Shown here piece by piece: positions 34,758 through 46,521 of a DNA stretch of 64,000 nt. The stretch is from Linanthus parryae (Eukaryota > Streptophyta > Magnoliopsida > Ericales > Polemoniaceae). The notes under the pieces are model-generated. The model was not told the DNA's origin. It did no database searches and saw only the letters and a list, made by a program, of their open reading frames with translations. How positions within the stretch are numbered: the first letter of the stretch is position 1; each line of letters begins with the position of its first letter. The position numbers and the translations under genes are program-made. The stretch covers positions 140,455,368 to 140,519,367 of the forward strand of contig JALGPY010000001.1 of the NCBI GenBank assembly GCA_023055425.1, read 5' to 3'.

Positions 34758-36426
34758 TTGGAATTCTACAAAAGGAAAATACGCAAGTTTTAGTATTTGT
34801 GAATTTTTGACTATATTTAATAATGGCTAGTTTATTAAATATAGCTCCCACTATTTTTCTACGGATTAATAACCCTCAAGATATTAATGCGGAAAATATC
34901 CTTATATTTTCTAGTGGGCCAAGATCCATCTTTCGTCTCCTTATGAGCTTGCTTTGGCAAGTCACCCATAATTTGACTACTTTAGGTAGGAACAATTCCA
35001 ATTGCATCCCATATGCAACTCTTGGTTCAATCGGGCAAATAACTCCTTATTTATCCATCCATATGGATAATCCCAATTGATTGCCTCTAGGTTTCTTAAT
35101 CAAATTAATAGCCTAGTTGTGTTCAACCTCTTATCTAAACAATTGCACATTGTTACGTGCCATCGCATTCCATCATTATGAACCAAGTCGCCATGCTTTG
35201 GCACGCACGAGCTTGATAAATAATGATGATAATGAGTGTTTAAATAACGAGAAGGCAAGAACACAATATTTAAAATTTGAGGGATTTTAAATTCAATTTT
35301 TAATTGTTTTGTTGATCAATATCAACTAATCTATCTATTTGAGTTTGGGCACAACTCCAAATAATAGATCCGGGTTGTCTAATTATCTTATTATCCTAAT
35401 TGCATGCATCATCCATACACCACCCACACAAATAATAAGACAATACATAAACAACCACAAAACAGAAATTAAACGTGATGTGGATATGGCCTTTTCTAGA
35501 CTAAGATAATTCCAAGCCAATGGAATTATCTATGAACCCTAAAGCAAACACATCTCCATGCGTCTTGATCTTTTGGTCCATCCTTCATAGTCTTGTGGAT
35601 TGCTCCATGCTCCATGCTCCATCTTTTGTGGCTTCTTTGGCTTTGGGCTTCTTTTCTTCAATCTTGGCTAACAATCTACTTTATCTAGCACTAACTAACA
35701 TCTATACTAAATAAAATAAATCTCACAAGTTGAGAAAAAAAATGGCACGCAGGCCATAAAACTCTAATTAATTATTACAATTAATTGATCAGCTCGCAGG
35801 CCGTAAAACCAAACCACAAAATTAAACATCCACATCAAACCACATCCTAAGGCCATATCCAATCACCATGCGATTTGCACATAAACAGTTAAAATCAAAT
35901 TTTAACGCGCTTGGTCAATTTTAATTGATTTTAGGATTTCTAGGGTTAAAACGGTCCATGTGCCCAACAATCCAATTGCCCGGGCCCATTAAAGTGAACC
36001 ACAAGGCCCTAGGGCCGGCCCGGCCCAAAACCCGCAAGCTAGGCCCGCGGGTTAGGGCCGCCCGGCCCCTTAGGGCTCCCAAGCTTGGGCGGCAAGCAAG
36101 GGGGCGGTCCCTAGGGGGGGCCGAACCCTTCTATGGGAGTTGTTTCCAAAACAACTCCCTTGCTTGGTGCCCAAGTTTGGTTGTTTCCTTGTTTTGGGAG
36201 AACTCCTTCTTCCCCAAGGATGCCCAAACCCTATATCTAAGATCCTAAAATTTCTCAAACTCACCAATTCATGCATCCTATGCAAAAATTGGATCTTGTT
36301 ATGATTAACTGTTGAAAAATTGCATCCCATGCTTGATTTGTCTTGTTTTACGCGATAAACAATCAAATTAAGGTGTAAAACAACAAAACGTAACACATAA
36401 ACTACGTTTATGCTCTATGACCTGTG
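34758..36426 (-). other. Copia leader between primer site and gag
   Basis: About 1.67 kb of untranslated leader, long for a copia element. It is mostly AT-rich, with a GC-rich block at about 35980-36120 made of cggcccgg and gggccc words. No extra gene was recognised in it. Confidence 0.6.
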
Positions 36427-36438
36427 GCTCTGATACCA
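36427..36438 (-). other. Primer-binding site of the copia element
   Basis: TGGTATCAGAGC on the minus strand, one base inside the 5' LTR, complementary to the 3' end of plant initiator-Met tRNA. Confidence 0.95.
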
Positions 36439-36439
36439 C

Positions 36440-37870
36440 TGTAGGGTTTTGATTCATGGATCGCACAACGGAAGCATAATCAAACATAAACCATGCAAAA
36501 CCCTCCAAGGATCACAAGTCTAGATGCATAACGATAGTAAAGGTAAGAAATCATAAACACACCTTTGGGTTCTCCTTGATGACTTCAAACGCGAATAATG
36601 TCACGTTCTCTATAGTTGATCCACGCCTAGAGTTGATCCTAGATCTCCCAAACTCCTTGGTGCTAGCCCGGAATAGGAAGAGGAAGAACGAATCACGCAA
36701 AACGAGACAAAAAGGGGGTTTCGGCCCCTTTTTGGCCGACGGGGTGAGGGCGGCGGCAAGGGGGTCGGCTCGGCCTCCTTGTTGCTTGCTCTCTCTCCTT
36801 TTGTTCTCTCCCACTCTTGTTATGTTCACTAATGAGCATAAGTTATGAGGAAGGAAGGAAGGAGGGTCCTTTATATAGTCCAACAACTCCTTGTTAACTA
36901 CCTAAAGGACTTATTCTAGTCCAACTAGAATTCAATTTAGTCCCTTCCTTGCAAATTAGTCCCTACTAAGTTTGCAAGGGTTTGCAAAGTGATCCTTCTA
37001 GTTAATTAATCCAATTAATTAATTCCCAAATCTAGTTCAACTCTATATAGCGTGTGACCCCATAGGTTCTATCTAGTTGGTAGCAACTATTTGCTAATAT
37101 GGAGCGGTCTCTAGCAAAATATCCATTCTAGCCAACTAATAGAATAGTCATCTTGACAACCTTTGTACAAGTAATTGTCTCATCCCTTTGCCTCCATATC
37201 CGGATTGGACACGAGACATACAAGTCACACTCGTATATCCAATCCATAGTTTCTCGATCCATGGGAATATCCTTATTCGTGCAAATAACATCAATATCCT
37301 ATATTGATTTATTTGAGTCTGGCCAGACATTCTATAAGCACTATCCCTCGAGTGGCCTAAGATATTTGCTCCCGTTATGTGGGAGGGGCAAATCCTCTCT
37401 ACGTCCACTACGATCTCTAAGCTTGCTTCTTATTGTATCCAGTACACGCCTTTATAACTACCCAGTTACGGTGTAGCGTTTAACGCTACCAAGATCACAA
37501 TGATCCACAACTAGAATATCTAGTGACTTCAAGTCTAAGGATGACAATACCATTGCACCGCGAGAAGCACTTGTGACTCAACATAACATGTATGTAGCCT
37601 TCTCGGAGATGGGTCAATCCAGTGCAACATTCCCTAATGCACACCTATGTGTTGGATTGTGATATCTCCATATCAATCCAGCCCCATACTAGTCTATAGA
37701 TGATTGTCCCATTTAATCATTATACTTGACTAGGGATATTTGAGATAAACAACACAATTGTAAATTAAAGGACTTCATTATATTAAATATCCAATAAATA
37801 ATAAATGAATTTTCTAGCCATATACAAATTCATACTAAACTAGATTGCCTCTAGGGCATCTATTCCAACA
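36440..37870 (-). repeat. 5' LTR of the copia element
   Basis: 1431 bp, TG...CA, same length as the 3' LTR and about 99% identical by eye. Confidence 0.96.
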
Positions 37871-38133
37871 TCAACCAGCTCAAGGACCTTATCCATCTCA
37901 TCGATCCAGTCTTCAAGCTCAACCGGGTCCTCATTGCCTGTAAAGTTCCCAGGCTTCATGTCAGCCACTTTCTTCGCCCAGTTGGCTGCATTCTGCTCTC
38001 CCTGGTTCATGTTTTGAGCCATTTGAGAAAATTGATCGAAGAATTGATCCATGTTGTTGTTGTTGTTGATTGGGGCTGCCATCGGTACTTGAGAATTCCT
38101 CCTGGTGTAGTATCGATGTGGTCTATCAGTCAT
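37871..38133 (-). pseudogene. Gypsy gag, upstream part
   Basis: The frame opens MTDRPHRYYTRR and runs through an Asn-rich stretch to WAKKVADMKPGNFTGNEDP, then is cut by the copia insertion 88 codons in. An in-frame ATG 11 codons further upstream (38166) is an alternative start. The remainder of gag lies at 28756-29361. Confidence 0.88.
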
Positions 38134-38568
38134 AATCCCTACACTATAACCTATTGTATTATTCACAACCCATCATGTAGTACAAGTAAACATGAATACA
38201 TGGCATGTAATGCGCAATTAGGCAAGTAATGTCACACATTGATCATCAATTACTCAAATGAGCATGTATTTACACATAGGCTGATCACGTCTCAATTTGT
38301 CATCTCTCTTTAAAAATTGGAAAAATGAACAATCGGACAAGCAAAAATTATGAATTTTGGTGTGAAACACCCTCTCTGAGTCTACTTTCATACTCAAGAA
38401 GAATCAACTCAAACTAAATTGTAGAACTCAAGTTGCACAGAGAAGACTACAGCTGCTGTCACAGACCACCAGAACAGAAAGTTTGACTTTGAAAAGCCTT
38501 AAACTGACTTTAAAATCCTCAAAATGAGATAGGCTTTCGCCCAGAATTAGCCAAACATGTCTACTAAC

Positions 38569-39486
38569 CAAATTTTTAAAAACCGGACCGGCCATCGAAC
38601 CGGTGAGGCACCGGTTCATGGTCGGACCAGTCGGACCGGTGGTCGGACCGGTGCAATCGCATGTTTTATTTAATGATAAAAATTTATTATTTTTTATAAA
38701 AAAATTGTAAACATATTAAATAATATCAAAAAATACTTGAATGTTTTAGTTTGAACCTTATTTATAAGTGTTATAATATTCATTTTAAATATATTTATAA
38801 GGTCGATAATTTCGTTTACAAGAACCTTCCTAAGAAATGCTCACATTTTTCTTGCATAAAATCAAGATATTTTTGAAATATCGGCCCTATGTAGTTTTCA
38901 TTATTATTTAAACTCATGAGATGTGGTGTATACTACTACGGCCAGTAGATGACTAGTACTAGGTACTAGCACAGTAGTAACTAAAATAAAGAATTCAAAG
39001 AGAAACACTCTTATTTTCGAGCCTTATCTTCTCATCTTCTCTTCACAGTGGACCTTTCTCTCTAAACTCTATCTCTCTCTCCCTCTTATCTTCTCATCTT
39101 CTTCTCCCAAAAACAGAGCAGTACTCTCTCTGTCTCTCTCCTCCAGTATCCATGAAATCTCTTGTGCTCCACGATGGAGGAAAGTGTCCTCACGTTTGCT
39201 CCCACGTTTCGTCAAGCCGAGAGGGAAATCAAGTAGGTCGCAAGCCTCTGATTGCAGTTCGACGGTTTGAGATTTAGCCATTCCGACCTCTTGAGAAGAG
39301 TAGGCATGAACCGTCAAAACCGGAAAAACCGGACGGTTCACTGGTTTCCGCAAAACCGGCCGGTTTTTGACCGGTTTTGACCGGTTCGTGCATATCCGGT
39401 CTGATCAACGAACCGAACCGGTCGCCGGCCGGTTCACCGGTCAGACCGGTTCGACCGGCCGGTCCGGTCGGGTTTTTAAAACTATG
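38569..39486. mobile_element. hAT-like non-autonomous element in the gypsy leader
   Basis: The 918-bp unit has inverted ends CAAATTTTTAAAAACCGG and its counterpart at the right (reads CATAGTTTTAAAAACCCG on the minus strand). Subterminal regions at both sides are dense in ACCGG/CCGGT. A perfect 8-bp target duplication CTACTAAC (38561-38568 and 39487-39494) fits hAT. The middle has CT-rich and exon-like sequence at about 39050-39330 that may be captured host DNA; no transposase is seen. Confidence 0.8.
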
Positions 39487-40085
39487 CTACTAACTGTCAT
39501 AAAAATTTGAGAACCAAACAAGATCTGGAAGATAGGTAAAAATGAAAAATGCTACAGCTAGTCACTTTGCAATTATGCTACTAAACCACCAACTTTGAAA
39601 ATTCGTATCTGATTCTACAGAACTCATATAGGGCTGAAATTTTCATGAGAGATAACTGGGTATGTCTACTTTCTGGGAAAAATTCAGGGAAAAATAACTC
39701 CAAATTAAATACGTCTGCTACAACAAAACCTCACTGCTGCGCAGATTCAACAACACCAAAGATCAAGGTTTTCGCGTTCTAACTCCATGAACACTTTCTA
39801 ATTACTCAATCAATGATAACAAAACACATGACAATCTTAATTCATCAAATCATACTCCAAAATCAGAGAACTAAATTTATTAATCTCCCAAATCGGGTCC
39901 TCAAAACATGAGCATAATTCCTCATCCTTAAATCAAAACGCTAAGGATTTAACTCTAGCCCAAAAGTGGCTATTCAAAAATTGTTCTAGAACCTCAAAAT
40001 ATTGTTTGACATCATAGCCTTATTCAAAACAAAACAAAACTTTAAATTGTATCAATGTCTAGGAAATCAAAGAATTATAACATGC

Positions 40086-40682
40086 TTAATCCTCGTCTTC
40101 GTCGCTCTCCTCAAATTCCTCATCTTCATCGGGGTCTTCCTCGATATCCTCACCCTCACTTGCGTCTTCTTCACTTTCATAATACTCCATTGGATCTTCT
40201 TCAATGTCGGGGTATTCATCAACATCTTCCATTGGATCCCCTTCGACCTCCTCATCGTCACTAGAGTCTATGATAATCACCTATTTGGCTTCAATAGGAT
40301 TCACCTCAATAACCGTGTAACCTTGCCACTTTACATGGACCTCCATTAACAACTTGCATATGAAGTCGGCGTTGACCCTCCATTCACCTTGGTAAAGATA
40401 CTCCCTAGCATTCATTCGGTTGTGGTTGTCCATGATGTTGCTATATTTTGCTATTATGTCTCCAAATAAAGGTCCCATGGGAAGTGCCTTCACCATACAA
40501 TAAGCATGAAACGCAGGATTCCGGTACCGAGGAAACTGTGATTCCACAAACCTTTGCTCACAAAACTGAACGACGCGATCACGGAACGCTGGAAAATCCT
40601 CACCCTCAACCCATGGTGTCACAATCGGGTGCTTCTCGACGGGCAATACACGCTTCCTAGGGGTCGTTTTGGTCCTAGCCAT
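40086..40682 (-). pseudogene. Accessory protein upstream of gypsy gag, H3-tail-like start
   Basis: A frame of 198 codons between the primer site and gag, interrupted by one TAG (40281-40283). It starts MARTKTTPRKR; without the initiator Met this is ARTKTTPRKR, close to the histone H3 tail ARTKQTARKS (identical at positions 1-4, 6, 8 and 9). A globular-looking part of about 120 residues follows, with FRDRVVQFCEQRF, FHAYCMVKALPMGP and KWQGYTVIEVNP. After the TAG comes a strongly acidic Asp/Glu tail starting VIIIDSSDDEEVEG. I do not recognise the fold. Position and orientation show it is part of the retroelement's own leader. A role is unknown; a nuclear or chromatin-binding accessory protein is only a guess. 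Confidence 0.75.
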
Positions 40683-41101
40683 CTACAAAAGAAAACAACT
40701 TCATAAGTCTCTTACTCCACAAAGTATATAACGTAAATAAAAATTACTACTCTCATGAAACAAACACTTATTTCCAAAACTTAAATTTTATAACCACAAG
40801 ACCTTTGAAATCAACTCCCAACAAAACGCCTCAAAAAGGTTGGATGATCAAAGGTTTCTAACCCGAACTCCACTGAAACGCCTCAAAACCCAATCTCTTA
40901 GTATCTCGGGTAGGCCAAAGTTCTTAGTTAGGAGTGGGTGGGTGGGTGTACTTGACTTCTATCCTATTTTTCTAAGCATTTACACACATAATGGTCCTAG
41001 AAATACTACCCAAATCCCCAACGGCTTGTCAAATTTTAATCACTTTGCCTATGTTCATTTTAGTTGCCATAACAGATTTTGTTTTCCTTTTTGGATAACC
41101 G

Positions 41102-41113
41102 GCTCTGATACCA
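41102..41113 (-). other. Primer-binding site of the gypsy element
   Basis: TGGTATCAGAGC on the minus strand, two bases inside the 5' LTR; initiator-Met tRNA type. Confidence 0.95.
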
Positions 41114-41115
41114 CC

Positions 41116-43439
41116 TGTAACACCCCCAAAATGACCAAGCCGGAGGCCCGGGGGTGTCACTCCGTACCCGAGACAAAGCCCGGATACAAGGACATTTAAA
41201 AGTGGATCTCAAGCAAACTAAATTAAAAGTTAAACAATAGAACTTTATTACAACTCCAAAGCTGCCTCAAATGTGGGCGCTTAACAAACTAGTGTTATAA
41301 TCTAACAAAAGAGTTCTACTTTTATTGAAATGAAAATTCCTAATTTTCTAGGTGATCAACCGCGTCCCCCGCTAAGCCAAATACTCACCACCTGGACCTG
41401 TGGTGCAAAAATAAAAAGAAACACCACAGTACAAAAATCAGCATAAAAATACTGGCAAGCAAACACCCAAGCATGTAAAATGATGATGAGGCAGTTATAA
41501 AAACAATGACCATTTTTGCGAGTAGGAGTTCAACTTTAAACACAGCGGAAGTTTGAATTTGACACTTGTAAGAAAACATGAGAGTTTACAGTTCGAAAAT
41601 TCGAGTTCAATACTCAAGTTGGGAAATCCCAAATATCATACCCATTCTTTTTCCCATTAATAACCATTAATTCCAAAAGATCACAATTTCAATTAGTTGA
41701 TACGGGAAGAACCAATCACTTCGCAAGCATCCAAGACCTTAAGTGTCGACACCCCCTTACAGACTTCTTGCGGTGAGAAGGGTGAGTACTAGGAGCGATC
41801 CGGGGCCTTGCAACCGGATTAAATACAATTAATTGGCCGGGTATAACCCGACCAAGCCCAATAGTAACCATGAGACAATCCCGCACAACTCTTCCACTTT
41901 ACGTTATCGTGAATTGTTAACTTATTATGTTATTTTCAAGAAAAGCAGTTACAAGTAAAATTGGATGTTTAAGTGACACATAAACACATAGCACGTAATC
42001 CATTTTGAGACATGTAAAAAGAAATCATTTGACACGAAGGGAGTTAGGCACACTAGGCCTGGCATGTTTACTCACCTCGTTTGCAAGCGATTACGGCGAC
42101 TCAATCGTAGTACTCAACGTATGCGTCGTCGGTGAATTCGTCGCCTACAAGTTAACAATACTCTAATTAAATTACAATTTCTTAGTAATAAAAATACTAA
42201 GCTATATTATATGCACATGACACCCAACGGTTTAGGGTTCTAAAACCAACCCAACATCCCCCTTAATTCATACTTCAAAACCAATCGCAAAACCTTATTC
42301 CAAAATCCCATAACCTAAAGTATACATAACCTATCATAACTCCACCAATTTATTACTCCAGTTTCCCAAACAGATCATGGCTCAAAAACATTTCCATTGG
42401 ATTCAAAACATTCTAAATAATAAGTTTAGCCTCAAACGGATCTTAATTTCGATTCCTGAATCAAAAGATATGTTCGTTTCAAATTTCCAATTCCCCTCAA
42501 AATACCCATAAGGGAAATAACAATTTCCATGAAACTTTTCCCCCAATCATATAATTCATCCTACATTCATACTAAACCTAATACAACATGAATACTCACA
42601 TCAAACAAGTGGTAATTACTAGCTAATCCTATTGTTTTGGCTTGATTTAACCCCTTACATAAACTAGGGTTTATGAATAATCACTTGAACAACGAATATA
42701 GTGATTAGAGATGTTATACGTGGTGAAAACGGGAATCAAAGTGAGTACAACAAATCTGAAATTAACGATTAACATGTTAATTACGTGAGATGTGAGAGAT
42801 TCGAGTGATTGAGTGATGGAGATGAAGATGTTGGCGGCAAATCAAGGGCTGCCGGAAAAAGTATACATCAACAATCATGGAGGAAGAAGAAGAAGATGAA
42901 CAAAACGCAGGAAGAGAATGAGAAGAAGAAGAACGCACGGCATAGAGAGAGAGAGAGAGAGACGAACCTGAGAGAGAGAGGCGGCGGTGGCTGTGATGCC
43001 GCTGTTGCTTCTGTTGCCGTGAGGGAGAGAGACGACCAGAGAGGGAGAGAGTGAATGTGAGGGTTTTGATGTTTCTGATCAATTGATCGAGAGAGAGGAA
43101 GAGAGATAGAGAGGGATTGAGAGAGGATCGGATGAGGATGAAGAAAAATCACAACTGACGTTATTTTGGGTGAGAAAAATCACGTCTGGTATGATTTTTG
43201 GGTCAAAAATCATACCAATCAGTGCAAAAAGACACTTATCCACCACTAGTTTAGGTAATAAGACAACTACCTCCCCTAAATTAATTGAAGGCACTAACAA
43301 CCTTAGATAAAAGACACAAAGACCCCCAATTGCTAGAAAAGCTTTACAAATGACTCCCAACATTTAGATTTCACTCCCAACACATGTAATAATATCACAA
43401 ATACCCAAAATACCCTTAGTCACGAAACGGGGTATTTCA
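41116..43439 (-). repeat. 5' LTR of the gypsy element
   Basis: 2324 bp, beginning TGTAACACCCCCAAAATG on the plus strand and ending GGGGTATTTCA. It matches 22424-24735 apart from roughly 50 substitutions and a 14-bp insertion near 41960. Confidence 0.95.
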
Positions 43440-44303
43440 CCCCTCGAATTCCCTTTGTCATCAAGCACCTCACCCACCACTATCGGAATCAACCGGTCGT
43501 TTGCTTCACCACTTCAAAAGCAATTTGGCACAATTAGCGATTGAAGCCCTTCAAACACCCGAAGAAAAAATCTGGCTTTGATTGAACTTTGAGAGATAGT
43601 CGGTGAATCAGAGCCTATTGAATATTCGACGATCATTCGAGGTTTTGAAGGTTGCAGGTATTTGAGAAGGTGAATTTTTGGTTGTTGGGTTTTGTCTAGT
43701 TTCAGATGGTTCTGCCAGATTGGGTTTCCCCTGATTTCAGGTGGTGAATTTTCATTTGTTGGGGGGTATTGGTGAAGTCAAAGGTTGTGGTAGAGCGATA
43801 GATAGCTCTCGATTTGGTAGAGGTATCGAGTAGTGTCGATTAAAGAGTCCTTAGGCTCTACTTGTGGAATTTTTCAGAGTGCGGACAAGAGTCCTTCGTC
43901 TCTGCTTGTGGAACTTTCCAGAGTGTGTACAAGAGTTTGTGGCTCCGTGCATTCAAGAAAACACAGAGAGTGAGAGGTGGTGAAGGTTTTGACAGTGTTG
44001 GGTTGAGAACAAAGGTGGTGGTAGTTTTGGTGGTGTATGTATGTGGGCATAACGGTGGGCGGTGGTGCCGATGTGGTAGGTCGATCGAGAAGTCGGTATA
44101 AAGTGGGTTTAGCGTGGTGGTGGGTGGAAGAGGGAGAGAGGGGTATAAGATCAAAATAGAGCTATGTGGGATGATACTTCGGTAAATGTGCTAATTTCCG
44201 TTAGGCAAGTTAAAAATAAGTGCATCCCTAGATGATTAACAAACAGTAAGGGTAGTCGTTGCCTATTTACGAAAATTCGAGAGTAGTATGTGTAAATTTA
44301 CGT

Positions 44304-45765
44304 TATTATATATATATATATGTATATATATATAGTAACATGAATGTTTAAAAATTAATTGATAAATAAAGAATAAATAAAAATATAAAATGATCACTAA
44401 TTCACTCACTTCAACAAATTAATTATTTGTTATTTTTTATAGAAATTAATTTGTAATTAAATATACACAGTAACATGATTGTTTAATAATGAAAACTGCG
44501 AAAAAATAAAATAATAATGGTGGCATATATTAGGCCATCTACTGGAGCAACAATTCAAAAAATACTGGTATGAATTTTGGGCAGGTACAAATTTAGTCCA
44601 AGATAACTTTGTTGTTGGAGATGTTCTTAGTTTTCTTATTCAATGCGGAGTCTTGAGTGCGTTTATTTTGTTCAAGGGTAAAATACAACAACCACCCCTA
44701 CAATATGGATAGAATACACTTTGATCCTCTGTTGTTTGAGTTATTTCATTTTGCACCCCTGAAATGGAAAAAATGTTAGGACACTCCGGGCACCTTCTGT
44801 CATGTTCTAGTTAGAAAAGTGGATGATAAAATTTCTCGCACCATAATGTCTCTGTCTATTTTTTTAGACTTTATTGACCTCATTTAATGCTACTGTTGAA
44901 TCATCAAGAACGTCGAGAACATCCAGAACAATAAACTTGTAACAATAGTACCAAGTGAAAGAGGCTCAGATTTGTAATTAAAATAAGGAGATTACACTTA
45001 CTATGGCTGCAAAATCGTTCACATTGCTAGAAAAAGTAATAATAAATCAGAATCGTCATTGACCAATTTTTGACAAAATTTGACAACATTATAACCAACA
45101 CAACCAACTTTTTTGTTGGTGTCCTGTTTTTTGCTTTGATGTTCTTGGTGTGTTACTTTGGATACAATTGGGGAAATTACTGATACTATGTTCTTGGCCC
45201 AAACCCAAATTTTGTTTATAATTCTACAGAAACTTGACATGGGACTTATCTCAAACAGGTTATAGATGACCAAAGAATCAAAAAGACACTTAGGGGCGCA
45301 AATTTACAAAGACAGAATTAGGGGTGTTCAAGAGTAGATTTGAGAAGATACTTGCCTTGTGCACGGTACACAGAAAAGACATTTGATCAAGAAAACATAG
45401 ATCGATACGCAAAGAGAAACAGACTGAGAGGTGAGAAATTCGAATCTCCCACAAAGCAACCCATTTGCCGATGTTCTCAACCAGACAACCTCCAAGTAGC
45501 AGCATCGACCGGCTGAACTGCCCAAAATCACACAACATATTGGGGTTGCATGTAAAACTTTTATCACAACATTAAAGGAAAATCGAAGCTTGAAAGCTTC
45601 AACAGATGTATCGAAGAAGGATAACAAAGACAACAAATTCGAGCTTGAAAGTTTTGCTCTTTGTTTAGTCAATCTTATTCAAATTCAGTAGCCATAAGAT
45701 TCAATTACCCAACCTCTAAAATTTCAAAAAACTCAACACCCAAATTCCAATTAACCTTTACCTTA
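44304..45765. other. AT-rich intergenic stretch
   Basis: No gene was recognised. A TA microsatellite lies at 44307-44335. A block at 44678-44770 (agggtaaaatac, cacccc, cacccctg) resembles the MULE-type ends described elsewhere, but no convincing inverted partner was found. Confidence 0.4.
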
Positions 45766-46498
45766 GCCATAGGGATGGCAATATGGTCCGGTCCAATCCA
45801 AGATCCGAGTGATCCGATCCAAATGGATCAAATCTGAATTCGATCTTATGAAAGCAGGATCAGGATATAGATTATGAAAGCAGGTTCCGAACAAATCTGG
45901 ATCATAGTGCAGATCCATTAGATACTCGATCCGAACCAATTCAAGTACCTCATATTTTACAAAAATGTCCCTAGGAGTTATATTTAATAATGAATATACA
46001 TATTGGTGCATCAGATTATAAACTCAAATACCCTAAAAAAAATTATAAACTCGATCCAGAGTGCTACTAACCCTGGCCTCACAGAAATCACTAACCTTAA
46101 GAGCAATGAAAAATAAGTCGTGGACAGTTTTCTTGTGTGTTATTTTGGTTAAATTTATGGATTAAGTGATGAATTAATTTTTCCTGCGAAACTAAATTTT
46201 GTATTTTGGTTTTGAAGTTGTTATGGTCTTGTTATGGATCTAACGCATGTTTTGACATTAACTTACATTTTTTTAATGTTTTTTTCTTTATTTTGTATTC
46301 TTTTCCGACCTGCATCCAATCCGATTGGTACCTGAAAGATATTTGGATCGAACATGGATCTTGTACTTTAGATGTGATCCAAATTCGATCCGAATCTGGT
46401 GAAGATCCGATTGGATCTAAATCGGATATGGATATCCCTTCTTATTCGGATATGAATATAGGTGGATCCAATTCGAATCTGATATGTTGCCATCCTTA
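45766..46498. mobile_element. Repeat with gggatggcaa inverted ends
   Basis: The left end starts AGGGATGGCAATATGGTCCGG and the right end closes ATGTTGCCATCCTT, its inverted counterpart. Subterminal regions are rich in gatccg and ggatc words at both sides. This end type is common in plants; the superfamily is uncertain and no clear target duplication was seen. Confidence 0.45.
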
Positions 46499-46521
46499 CT
46501 TACCCACCACTGTCCTCCCTA

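Larger units (their letters stand above)
29362..37870 (-). mobile_element. Ty1/copia retrotransposon inside gypsy gag
   Basis: An 8509-bp full-length element with two 1431-bp LTRs, an initiator-Met primer site, a polypurine tract and a single gag-pol frame on the minus strand. A perfect 5-bp target duplication TCAAC lies at 29357-29361 and 37871-37875. Both sides of the site are gypsy gag sequence in a continuous frame. By my manual count the LTRs differ at about 17 of 1431 positions (near 1.2%), fewer than the gypsy LTRs, in line with the nesting order. One in-frame TAG interrupts the polyprotein. Confidence 0.96.
22424..43439 (-). mobile_element. Ty3/gypsy chromovirus (Tekay/Del-like), nested
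   Basis: A 21-kb full-length element, of which about 11.6 kb is its own after removing two insertions. It has two long LTRs, an initiator-Met primer site (41102-41113), a polypurine tract (24736-24748) and gag-pol on the minus strand in the order gag, zinc knuckle, protease, reverse transcriptase, RNase H, integrase, chromodomain-like tail. A perfect 5-bp target duplication CCCCT flanks it (22419-22423 and 43440-43444). It is inactive: gag is split by a copia element, and three in-frame TAG stops interrupt the frames. By eye the LTRs differ at roughly 2% of positions plus a 14-bp indel, so the insertion is fairly recent. Confidence 0.95.
21507..44303. mobile_element. MULE-like element split by a gypsy insertion
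   Basis: The left end GGGTAATTTACATAAACCAC is the inverted counterpart of the right end near 44303. Similarity continues for about 100 bp at each side, with shared CTCGA.TTTT, CTTACTGTTTG and GATGCACTT-like blocks. Only about 0.9 kb at each side belongs to this element; the middle (22424-43439) is the gypsy insertion. No 9-bp target duplication was recognised, so the exact ends are provisional. The ends match the GGGTAA type of the other MULE-type elements in this window. Confidence 0.6.

Noticed and set aside
45290..45672. Overlapping frames of 82 and 114 codons on the minus strand
   Set aside because: No recognisable domain, two competing frames, AT-rich intergenic setting.
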